Positions 23,002-31,410 of a stretch of DNA of 60,000 nucleotides are shown here, in pieces. Made by a program: the position numbers and the translations under genes. The DNA lies in NCBI RefSeq assembly GCF_964204645.1, contig NC_134030.1:14972447-15032446 (forward strand). Direction: 5' to 3'. Each line of letters starts with the position of its first letter. Position 1 is the first letter of the stretch. Origin of the DNA: Tubulanus polymorphus (Eukaryota > Nemertea > Palaeonemertea > Tubulaniformes > Tubulanidae). The notes beneath the pieces were generated by a model. That model saw only the letters and a list, made by a program, of their open reading frames with translations. It was not told where the DNA came from and searched no databases.

Positions 23002-23249
23002 CATTAAAAAATGAAAAATATGAAAATAATAACAATTTCTACTTGAATTAGGAGTGAAACTCATAAAAAATGAAAAATAATTCTCACACACTCGAATTTA
23101 TTTTTCATTTTTACTCGCTAGAAAAAAGTGTGAGTAAAGTGTGAGTGAAATAAATTCGAGCGTGTGAGAATTATTTTTCATTTTTTATGAGTTTCACTCC
23201 TAATTCAAGTAGAAATTGTTATTATTTTCATATTTTTCATTTTTTAATG
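23002..23249. repeat. left terminal hairpin of element A
   Basis: The arms 23002-23100 and 23151-23249 are 99 bp each and reverse-complementary with one mismatch, around a 50-bp loop. The outer continuation of the stem, present at the right end (26715-27057), is missing here. Confidence 0.9.
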
Positions 23250-23417
23250 AACTCGACCATTCAACCTTTAACCTGAAAGCCCATTACCCCTATTACTCTT
23301 AAATTATTCATATACATGAATAAAATATATATGAATAACATATAATTTGATAGATTATTCAATATAAAAGTGTGAGTGAAATAATTCATATTTAAAACAT
23401 TGAATATTTATATTTGA

Positions 23418-24070
23418 ATGAGTTTTAATAAAAATTTTGTTATAAAAATGAAGAAAGAAGAAGAAGAACCCAACTTTAAAATCGAAATCAATGAAACCAA
23501 TAAATCATTTTCACAGTTTAACATTAAAGATTATATTTCAGCAACAAATTTAGTGTCCGCAAGACATTATAAAATCGATAACATAACTATGATTAATCAA
23601 ATATCATCAAATGAAACATATTTAATTACTGAACTAGTAGATACTTTTGATAATGGCGTTAAAAATCCTAAAATATTCAATACAGTTTTAAATTTTAAAG
23701 GATCTTTAGATGAAAACATAATTAATATTCTTAAAACTCCTTTCAATGAAAGAAATGATGATATAATACTTTCAAAAGATTACAATGATTTGATTAACTT
23801 AAGAATTGAAAAAAGACAATTATATTATTTCAATTTTGATAATAAACAAATTATCTATAATGAAAATTCATCAAATATTGGAATTCAATGTGAATTCGAT
23901 AATGAAAAATCATTTAAAGATATTGCAGTTCAATGTAATTTAGATGATGAATTTAGAAAATTCAATCCTAATGAAAAAGTGCATTGTTATTGCGGAGGTA
24001 AATATTGAAAATCACATAAATCAAAGCATTATGAAACAATTAAACATAAAAACTGGTGTAAAGAGTAACA
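23418..24070 (+). pseudogene. terminal-arm gene of element A, left copy
   Basis: A roughly 216-codon gene of unknown function, 97 percent or more alike to the minus-strand copy at 25947-26594. The body is rich in Asn, Ile and Lys. The end carries CYCGG followed by spaced His residues (KSHKSKHYETIKHK), a compact C-x-C...H...H zinc-binding look seen at the tail of proteins from Polinton-like elements. A TGA at 24006-24008 cuts the last 20 codons; the right copy reads through. The start ATG lies in a TTGAATGAG context, not the TAAATG context of the other genes in this family. Confidence 0.6.
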
Positions 24071-24114
24071 ATTCTACATTATAATTATTGAATTGAGTTA
24101 AATGATTTAAATAT

Positions 24115-24387
24115 CTAATAGACTGTTAAAAGGATAAATTGTTTGACAGTTGAAATGATAAATTGTTTGACAGTTGAAATGATAAATTGTTTGACAGTTG
24201 AAATGATAAATTGTTTGACAGTTAAAATGATAAATTGTTTGACAGTTGAAATGCTCAATTTTATATTTTCATTAATCAAATCCTTACTGATATTTTCATA
24301 ATAAAAGAAAAGCGCAGCCAATATTAATCCGCCTGCTACTAAATAATGTTTCAAATCACTTTTCCCAGTTGGGATGAAACCATCCAT
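24115..24387 (-). CDS. small membrane protein gene running into the minisatellite
   Basis: The ATG at 24387 is preceded on the minus strand by a T-rich tract and TTAAATAAATG, the start signal shared by the downstream genes of element C. The N-terminal 44 residues look like a real protein, with a transmembrane helix (HYLVAGGLILAALFFYYE, about residues 14-31). From about residue 45 the frame is made of minisatellite units (repeats of STVKQFII) and ends at a chance stop. I read this as a truncated viral membrane-protein gene whose 3' part was replaced by repeat expansion. Confidence 0.55.
   Translation of the reverse strand: MDGFIPTGKSDLKHYLVAGGLILAALFFYYENISKDLINENIKLSISTVKQFIILTVKQFIISTVKQFIISTVKQFIISTVKQFILLTVY
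24121..24253 (-). repeat. minisatellite, left block (about 5.5 units)
   Basis: Units of 24 bp containing GACAGTTGAAATGATAAATT, in the opposite orientation to the large right block. Consistent with the palindromic structure of element A. Confidence 0.9.
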
Positions 24388-24504
24388 TTATTTAAGAGAA
24401 AAATTAAACAGTTTATAAAATATTTGCTAGTTTTTAATTAAATATTTTATAATCATTTTAAAAATATTAAACTTTTAAATGATTAAATCAAATAACAATT
24501 AAAT

Positions 24505-25894
24505 TTACAGCCAAACAATTTAACATTTCAACTGTCAAACAATTTATCATTTCAACTGCCAAACAGTTTATCATTTCAACTGTCAAACAATTTAACATTT
24601 CAACTGTCAAACAATTTAACATTTCAACTGTCAAACAATTTAACATTTCAACTGTCAAACAGTTTAACATTTCAACTGTCAAACAATTTATCATTTCAAC
24701 TGTCAAACAATTTATCATTTCAACTGTCAAACAATTTATCATTTCAACTGTCAAACAATTTATCACTTCAACTGTCAAACAATTTATCACTTCAACTGTC
24801 AAACAATTTATCATTTCAACTGCCAAACAATTTATCATTTCAACTGTCGAACAATTTATCATTTCAACTGTCGAACAATTTATCATTTCAACTGTCAAAC
24901 AATTTATCATTTCAACTGTCGAACAATTTATCATTTCAACTGTCAAACAAATTATCATTTCAACTGTCAGACAATTTATCATTTCAACTCAAACAATTTA
25001 TCATTTCAACTGTCAAACAATTTATCATTTCAACTGTCTTATCATTTCAACAGTCGAACAATTTATCATTTCAACTGTCAAACAATTTATCATTTCAACT
25101 GTTAAACAATTTATCATTTCAACTGTCAAACAATTTAACATTTCAACTGTCAAACAATTTATCATTTCAACTGTCAAACAATTTATCATTTCAACTGTCT
25201 TATCATTTCAACAGTCGAACAATTTATCATTTCAACTGTCAAACAATTTATCATTTCAACTGTCAAACAATTTATCATTTCAACTGTCAAACAATTTATC
25301 ATTTCAGCCGTCTTATCATTTCAACTGTCAAACAATTTATCATTTCAACTGTCAAACAATTTATCATTTCAACTGTCAAACAATTTATCATTTCAACTGT
25401 CAAACAATTTATCATTTCAACTGTCAATTTAACATTTCAACTGTCAAACAATTTATCATTTCAACTGTCTTATCATTTCCACAGTCAAACAATTTATCAT
25501 TTCAACTGTCAAACAATTTATCATTTCAACTGCCAAACAGTTTATCATTTCAACTGTCAAACAATTTAACATTTCAACTGTCAAACAATTTAACATTTCA
25601 ACTGTCAAACAATTTAACATTTCAACTGTCAAACAGTTTAACATTTCAACTGTCAAACAATTTATCATTTCAACTGTCAAACAATTTATCATTTCAACTG
25701 TCAAACAATTTATCATTTCAACTGTCAAACAATTTATCATTTTAACTGTCAAACAATTTATCATTTTAACTGTCAAACAATTTATCATTTCAACTGTCAA
25801 ACAATTTATCATTTCAACTGTCAAACAATTTATCATTTCAACTGTCAAACAATTTATCATTTCAACTGTCAAACAATTTATCATTTTAACAGTC
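24505..25894 (+). repeat. 24-bp minisatellite, about 57 units
   Basis: Units contain CAACTGTC, AAACAATTTA and TCATTT in that order. Variants include AACATTT for ATCATTT, GTCG for GTCA and short units missing the AAACAATTTA part (for example near 25040, 25198 and 25312). Because 24 is a multiple of three, long open frames (8-residue repeats) arise on the minus strand; I do not regard these as genes. Confidence 0.95.
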
Positions 25895-25946
25895 TATTAG
25901 ATATTTAAATCATTTAACTCAATTCAATAATTATAATGTAGAATTG

Positions 25947-26594
25947 TTACTCTTTACGCCATTTTTTATGTTTAATTGTTTCATAATGCTTTGATTTATG
26001 TGATTTTAAATATTCACCTCCGCAATAACAATGCACTTTTTCATTAGAATTGAATTTTCTAAATTCATCTTCTAAATTACATTGAACTGCAATATCTTTA
26101 AATGATTTTTCATTATCTAATTCACATTGAATTCCAATATTTGATGAATTTTCATTATAGATAATTTGTTTATTATCAAAATTGAAATAATATAATTGTC
26201 TTTTTTCAATTCTTAAGTTAATCAAATCATTGTAATCTTTTGAAAGTATTATATCATCATTTCTTTCATTGAAAGGAGTTTTAAGAATATTAATTATGTT
26301 TTCATCTAAAGTTCCTTTAAAATTTAAAACTGTATTGAATATTTTAGGATTTTTAACGCCATTATCAAAAGTATCTACTAGTTCAGTAATTAAATATGTT
26401 TCATTTGATGATATTTGATTAATCATAGTTATGTTATCGATTTTATAATGTCTTGCGGACACTAAATTTGTTGCTGAAATATAATTTTTAATATTAAACT
26501 GTGAAAATGATTTATTGGTTTCATTGATTTCGATTTTAAAGTTGGGTTCTTCTTCTTTCTTCATTTTTATAACAAAATTTTTATTAAAACTCAT
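25947..26594 (-). CDS. terminal-arm gene of element A, right copy (intact)
   Basis: A 215-codon intact frame, inverted relative to its twin at 23418. It differs by a few codons. It ends with CYCGGEYLKSHKSKHYETIKHKKWRKE-type sequence, that is a short Cys-x-Cys followed by regularly spaced His and Lys, plausibly a zinc-binding tail. No enzymatic motif is visible. It lies about 120 bp inside the terminal hairpin. In element C the corresponding position at the left end holds the polymerase gene, so this gene probably belongs to the other end of the parental genome. Function unknown. Confidence 0.65.
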   Translation of the reverse strand: MSFNKNFVIKMKKEEEPNFKIEINETNKSFSQFNIKNYISATNLVSARHYKIDNITMINQISSNETYLITELVDTFDNGVKNPKIFNTVLNFKGTLDENIINILKTPFNERNDDIILSKDYNDLINLRIEKRQLYYFNFDNKQIIYNENSSNIGIQCELDNEKSFKDIAVQCNLEDEFRKFNSNEKVHCYCGGEYLKSHKSKHYETIKHKKWRKE

Positions 26595-26714
26595 TCAAAT
26601 ATAAATATTCAATGTTTTAAATATGAATTATTTCACTCACACTTTTATATTGAATAATCTATCAATTTATATGTTATTCATATATATTTTATTCATGTAT
26701 ATGAATATTTTAAG

Positions 26715-27057
26715 AGTAATAGGGGTAATGGGCTTTCAGGTTAAAGGTTGAATGGTCGAGTTCATTAAAAAATGAAAAATATGAAAATAATAACAATTTC
26801 TACTTGAATTAGGAGTGAAACTCATAAAAAATGAAAAATAATTCTAACACGCTCGAATTTATTTCACTCACACTTTACTCACACTTTTTTCTTGCGAGTA
26901 AAAATGAAAAATAAATTCGAGTGTGTGAGAATTATTTTTCATTTTTTATGAGTTTCGCGACTAATTCAAGTAGAAATTTCTATTATTTTCATATTTTTCA
27001 TTTTTTATGAGCTCCACCCTTCGACCTTTGGCCTGAAAGCCCATTACCCCTATTACT
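26715..27057. repeat. right terminal palindrome of element A
   Basis: The full 343-bp palindrome starts AGTAATAGGGGTAATGGGC and ends with its reverse complement. The stem arms are near-perfect and the loop of about 50 bp carries CACTCACACTTTACTC. This is the complete terminus that is truncated on the left. Confidence 0.9.
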
Positions 27058-27474
27058 TCTGTGCAACTGCGTTAATAAGAGGGCAGATTGTTCCAAAAAG
27101 TTGGAGCAGCCGAAGCAAAAGCTCTTTATATTATTATATAGCACTATTGTCTACTTTTCTTAACTGCATTTATGCAATTGAATCTGCGGGGAGAAGAATG
27201 ATTTGAAATTAATACAAGGAGGGTTGAGATATTGAGCTTTTGCATGTTTATTCAAAGTGTTTTTCAACTTCAAGTTATCTTATCTCTATGATTTTAGCTG
27301 TTCTTTCATATTTCCATATAGATTTGAAACGATTTAAAAACCTTTCACCTATCAATTAATTACAAACATATTACATTAGAATGGTTTAAGTGCAACTATC
27401 ATCTTTTCGGAGAGATGCTATGGAACGATTGTTGTATATATGGTTTTTTGTATGTTATTCAGATTTTATTTCAG

Positions 27475-27476
<2 letters not shown>
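27058..27476. other. noncoding stretch, nothing supported
   Basis: No gene or repeat is recognised. Confidence 0.5.
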
Positions 27477-27565
<89 letters not shown>

Positions 27566-27570
27566 TATAT
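27477..27570. repeat. (AT)n microsatellite
   Basis: About 46 AT units with one C interruption near 27560. Confidence 0.95.
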
Positions 27571-27865
27571 GTTACGGAGTCAGTGAGTGCAGGTTTGGCA
27601 ATATTTCCAGGTTAAATTTCAAGGAGTAAGAGTCGAGTGCGTAACAGGTCATCGTAAAGAAACAGAAGGCATGGAAAATGGTGGCAAAATGGGTTCCAAA
27701 GGAAGAAGTGGGAAACCGACGAAGAAAGGAGGGACGAAAAAGGGTGGAGCAAAGAGAAAAGCAGGCAAAAAGAAAAAGAAAAAATAAAGAAAATTTCTGT
27801 CAGAAAAAGTTTTCCCTTCATATACAGACATTCGTACAATACTCATTTCAATGTAGCGTCTCATC

Positions 27866-27940
27866 CTCCCCCGGCAGGGATTCGAACCTGATGGCATCGA
27901 GATTGCCACTGTAATAATCCCTGCCACGCTAGACTGAGTG
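27866..27940 (-). mobile_element. tRNA-like SINE fragment (minus)
   Basis: On the minus strand this reads CAGTCTAGCGTGGCAGGG, then ATGCCATC and the Pol III B box GGTTCGAATCC (plus positions 27888-27878). It aligns with the inverted copy at 28112-28196. The A box is weak. Confidence 0.5.
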
Positions 27941-28111
27941 CGCCGAGATACTCGCGCAGTTTAGATGATATCATTATCAACCAATCAGAAATCGCGTTTT
28001 ATTTTAGCCCAGGTTTTCCCAGGTTTTCCCCTTCGTGAAATCTGCCTTAGCGATTTCTCAACGAGCAATCCGATAGATGCCGCAAGTTTTCGTGCGGCAA
28101 AGCTGTACCTT

Positions 28112-28196
28112 CGCACCCAGTCTAGTGTGGCAGGGGTTCGTGCCGTGGCTGAGTGTAGCGATGCCATCGGGTTCGAATCCCTGCCGAGAGAGGGAG
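28112..28196 (+). mobile_element. tRNA-like SINE fragment (plus)
   Basis: Contains CAGTCTAGTGTGGCAGGGG, an A-box-like TGGCTGAGTGT (28146-28156) and a perfect B box GGTTCGAATCC (28170-28180). The A-B spacing (24 bp) is shorter than in a true tRNA, so this is a tRNA-derived repeat rather than a tRNA gene. It forms a head-to-head pair with 27866-27940. Confidence 0.55.
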
Positions 28197-28619
28197 GTAT
28201 CGTCTATACCCGGCTATATGTTCTATGTGCTAAAAAAATGATCTGTTCATTTGTGCAAGAACATAGGCGTGCTAATAAATACCGTGTATTTTCCATTTAC
28301 ATAGCAGTCTCTTAATGCCAAAGTGTGAACATTTTGTCAGAACACAGCCATCCATCATTTTGATATCAATGGAGCCTCACGAGTCAGGAAAGTTTTGGTA
28401 CCAACTGTGCACTGGTCGTCTTCGTTGCTATGGCAATGTATGGATAGACAATGTTACAATGTGGGTTGCTGGGTAGAGAAAATTACGAAATTCTTGTTTT
28501 CAGTAGAGAAATCATTTGTCTGCTTTTTAAAGAAAAATTTATAGACGAAAGATGAATATTGTATTGACTTCAACGTAAGGCTTCCTCGTCGAGCAATCAA
28601 GTAATGATACATTCCTATT
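28197..28619. other. noncoding stretch, nothing supported
   Basis: No gene is seen up to the target duplication of element B. Confidence 0.5.
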
Positions 28620-28625
28620 CATATT
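28620..28625. repeat. target-site duplication CATATT (left) of element B
   Basis: The hexamer abuts the AGTAATAGGG terminus and is repeated at 29596-29601. Six bases is the duplication length known for Polinton/Maverick elements. Confidence 0.8.
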
Positions 28626-29595
28626 AGTAATAGGGATAATAGGGTTCAGGCCAAAGGTCGGGTCGAGCACACTCTCCCCAACCTTTGGCCTGAAACCCCT
28701 ATTATCCCTATTTCTTTTCAGTACTTTTATGTGTTAAATTCTTATAAAAGTAACGAGAAATTAACGAGTGAAATAATTCATATTTAAATCAGTGAATATT
28801 TATATGTGCTAAATTCTTGATTTTAACATAAAAGTAACGAGTAATTAACGAGTTGAAGAAAATTTCAATTTTAATGAAAAATATGTTATTAAAATAGAAG
28901 CAAATAAGTACTACTGTCCGACATGTAAAATCAATATAGATAAATCCCAAAAATCAAGACACAATAAAACTAAAACACATTTAGAAAATAAATTGAAATT
29001 AGAATATAAAGATGATATATTAGAAACTAAATTAGAAGAATTGAAGAATGAAAAAGAAATATATAAATGTGATACATGTAATCAATCATTCAGTGAAAAA
29101 AGATATCATAAAGAACATCTAAGATCTAAAACTCATATTAGAAATATGAATTATGACTTAAATAATATAAAAAGTAACGAGTAATTAACGAGTTGAAGGA
29201 AATATCAATTTTAATAAAAAAATGGCTAATAAATGAATGAACAGATACTACAATTCAAACATATCGATTTAAATGAATTAGAAAAACATTCACTGATTTA
29301 AATATGAATTATTTCACTCACATTTTACTCACTCGACCCTGTGACCTTTGGCTGATATTTTCTTCAACTCGTTAATTACTCGTTACTTTTATGTTAAAAT
29401 CAAGGATTTAGCACATATAAATATTCACTGATTTAAATATCAATTATTTCACTCGTTAATTTCTCGCTACTTTTATAAGAATTTAACACATAAAAGTACT
29501 GAAAAGTAATAGGGATAATAGGGGTTTCAGGCCAAAGGTTGGGGAGAGTGTGCTCGACCCGACCTTTGGCCTGAACCCCTATTATCCCTATTACT
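28626..29595. mobile_element. element B: 970-bp non-autonomous Polinton-like derivative
   Basis: The termini are AGTAATAGGGATAATAGGG and its inverse ATTATCCCTATTACT. Inverted repeats of roughly 235 bp (28626-28857 and about 29362-29595) each contain a small hairpin of their own (28626-28712 and 29503-29595) built on CAGGCCAAAGGT. Between them lies a remnant of the polymerase-gene zinc fingers. The 6-bp target duplication shows it was mobilised as a unit, presumably by proteins of a longer relative. Confidence 0.85.
28899..29184 (+). pseudogene. C2H2 zinc-finger remnant of the polymerase gene in element B
   Basis: This corresponds to codons 1-95 or so of the zinc-finger/polymerase gene of element C (34247 onward). 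The start codon is ATA instead of ATG. Two fingers are preserved: YYCPTC...H-x5-H and YKCDTC...H-x5-H. The frame stops at 29184 soon after the second finger. Nothing of the polymerase domain remains. Confidence 0.7.
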
Positions 29596-29601
29596 CATAT
29601 T
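29596..29601. repeat. target-site duplication CATATT (right) of element B
   Basis: Matches 28620-28625. Confidence 0.8.
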
Positions 29602-29629
29602 TGCAGATAGAATGAAGTTAATAGGCTAG

Positions 29630-29631
<2 letters not shown>

Positions 29632-29665
<34 letters not shown>

Positions 29666-29714
29666 GAGAGGGGGAGAGGGGGAGAGGGGGAGAGAGAGAG
29701 AGAGAGAGAGAGAG
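29632..29714. repeat. (GA)n/(GGGGA)n low-complexity tract
   Basis: Pure purine on the plus strand, GA units interrupted by four GGGGGAGA-type units. Confidence 0.9.
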
Positions 29715-30267
29715 TCAATTTTATCTTTCATGTATAAAATTTGCATACGACATGCGGTTATTTTCTCTTCAAGACTACAGTTCGATGCAGATTTCGCAGT
29801 TTTGTAAGGATTATTAATGTATTAACATTTATAATAATATAGTCCAGTAGCCGTGGCAGTTTAGATGGATTTCTCTGTTATAGTTTTTTTCTATGTTGAT
29901 TATTCATCTATAGGATGTCTGTGATGAAGTCCAAGTGGGTGTAGGGTCGTCACCCTTGGGCAATTCCAGAAATCCAAGATGGCCGCCGACAGCCATTTTG
30001 TAATTTATCAAAAATCAACTTTCTTACCGATTGACCTACAAGTAAATGTGATACTATTGGGGTGATAAATTAGTAGTTTGCATAGAGGGAGGGAAGCCAG
30101 AGTTCAGGGCAGTGGCTGAAGTTAGTAAACAACCTACGTAGATGCTTACGTCGCACATAAGACACTGAATAGAAGATAGGTGGAAGTGACGTGAGTATCT
30201 GCGTAGGGTTGCTGGTTATAGCGGCAGCCTTGAGCTCTGGTATGGCTAGGAAGTAAACAAGTAATAA
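29715..30267. other. noncoding stretch with one dispersed motif
   Basis: No gene is seen. AAATCCAAGATGGCCGCC followed by ACCGATTGACCTACAAGT (about 29970-30050) recurs at about 30909-30965, so this is part of a local repeat. Confidence 0.5.
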
Positions 30268-30650
30268 ACTCGTGACGTATAACATATGTAGAAGTATACG
30301 TCACGAGTAACATGAAATAAGATAAAAAGGGAGGGTCAGCACAGTAAGGGGGAGATAGATGCTAGAGTGGCGGAGAAGCCTAAAAATACGAGCTGTAGGA
30401 AGGAATAAGAATTGTGCGGGAAAATAAAGAAAGAACGTAGACCCACGAGAAGAGTTGTTATTATTCCGGAGTCAGAGGGATATCACTTATCGGATTAATC
30501 GGAACCAACAACGACAACACGAGGGGAGAACGCAACGTGGCCCCCACAACATTGTTGGAGAACCGAAAGCAACCCCACAACACTGGTGGAGAACAGTAGT
30601 GTATCCTGCACCTCTCGCTGCCAAGCGATCGTGTATATTTGGTGAGTGAG
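30268..30650 (+). repeat. LTR-like fragment with inverted repeat and PBS-like motifs
   Basis: A 13-bp inverted repeat ACTCGTGACGTAT (30268-30280, 30296-30308) precedes sequence with an AATAAA (about 30424). It is followed by repeated CCCACAACA-x-TG-x-TGGAGAAC motifs (about 30547-30597 and 30755-30808). These resemble the TGGTGGAGAAC primer site of the gypsy element at 21.4 kb. A solo or chimeric LTR remnant is the best guess; no second LTR is visible. Confidence 0.3.
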
Positions 30651-30828
30651 CAGGGGTGAAGTAAAAGTATAAGATGAACTGATGATGAGTGGGGTGTGTT
30701 GCTTAGTTTAGGTAGAAGTTATGTGGGATTGGATAATGGGGGAAAACGCAACGTGGCCCCCACAACAATTGGTTGAGAAACTCAACCCCACAACATTGTT
30801 GGAGAACCGAAAGCAAGCCCACAACAAT

Positions 30829-31047
30829 ACATCTTTTCTGACTAATTTGATGTTGAGGAATCCATTTCTGATGTTTATTTTATGATTTGACGTAACCATG
30901 GCAACGGAATCCAAGATGGCCGCCATTTTCACAACTTTGTTGCCGATTGACCTACAAGTCAATGTGATACATCTTTTCTGACTAATTTGATGTCTAGGAA
31001 TCCATTTCTGATGCTTATTTTGTGATTTGACGCAACCATGGCAATGC
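30829..31047. repeat. 140-bp direct repeat, 1.6 copies
   Basis: 30829-30907 and 30969-31047 are near-identical (ACATCTTTTCTGACTAATTT ... AACCATGGCAA). Confidence 0.85.
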
Positions 31048-31107
31048 ATTTAACCTCAAATAATCAACAATTTAACCCACAAATTGATGTTTATGTACTA
31101 TTAACAC

Positions 31108-31410
31108 ATGTACATCTATTTATTTTCCGAATCAAACAATTTCTTAGTGCATTCATTACAACATAACCTTTAACCCTGACAGAAAATGTATTTAACAGCA
31201 AATTGATTTTAAACTGAGTTTTCTGTACACGTCTATTTATAACGTATCTAACAACTTTTAAAGTGCTCTCATTACAACCAGCATCGTTTACCCCGTATTC
31301 AACATCTAATTGATTGAATGACACTGTTTTTCATGTACACATCTATCTATTTTATGTATCCAACAATTTCTTAGTGCATTCATTACAACAAGAATCGTTA
31401 CCCTGACAAA
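31108..31410. repeat. three degenerate copies of the PIN-gene 3' end
   Basis: Blocks starting near 31108, 31228 and 31338 share CTATTTAT, AACAATTTCTTAGTGC and ATTCATTACAACA. The last is the genuine end of the gene (31352 stop). The other two are diverged duplicates lying just downstream of it. Confidence 0.65.

Larger units (their letters stand above)
23002..27057. mobile_element. element A: palindromic Polinton-like derivative with minisatellite core
   Basis: Two arms of about 1.2 kb (23002-24253 and about 25890-27057) are inverted copies of each other. Each carries a terminal hairpin, a spacer and one copy of the same gene (23418-24070 plus; 26594-25947 minus). The centre is a 24-bp minisatellite. 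The right end closes with the family terminus ACCCCTATTACT at 27057. The left end lacks the outer 50-odd bases, so no target duplication can be scored. The terminal and spacer sequences match those of element C, which places A in the same family. It probably formed by snap-back of one end of a longer virus-like genome. Confidence 0.8.

Noticed and set aside
24488-24982. Long repeat-coded ORFs (8-residue periodic) on the minus strand of the minisatellite, also at 25456-25884
   Set aside because: They arise automatically because the unit length is divisible by three and one frame has no stop. No start signal and no non-repeat domain.
24505-25894. CRISPR-like array
   Set aside because: Units are contiguous 24-mers without unique spacers, in an animal genome; this is a minisatellite.
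27390-27629. ORF of alternating Tyr and Ile
   Set aside because: Translation of the (AT)n microsatellite.
27587-27787. Lysine-rich ORF ending in KKKKKK
   Set aside because: Low-complexity purine-rich DNA; no conserved motif, no flanking gene structure.
27965-28315. Plus-strand 116-codon ORF
   Set aside because: It overlaps the tRNA-like SINE fragment and shows no protein motif.
28626-28650. Meganuclease-site-like sequence (TAGGGATAATAGGG) at the termini of element B
   Set aside because: It resembles the known I-SceI site at 13 of 14 positions, but the match is partial, is not shared by elements A and C, and no homing nuclease is present. Treated as coincidence.
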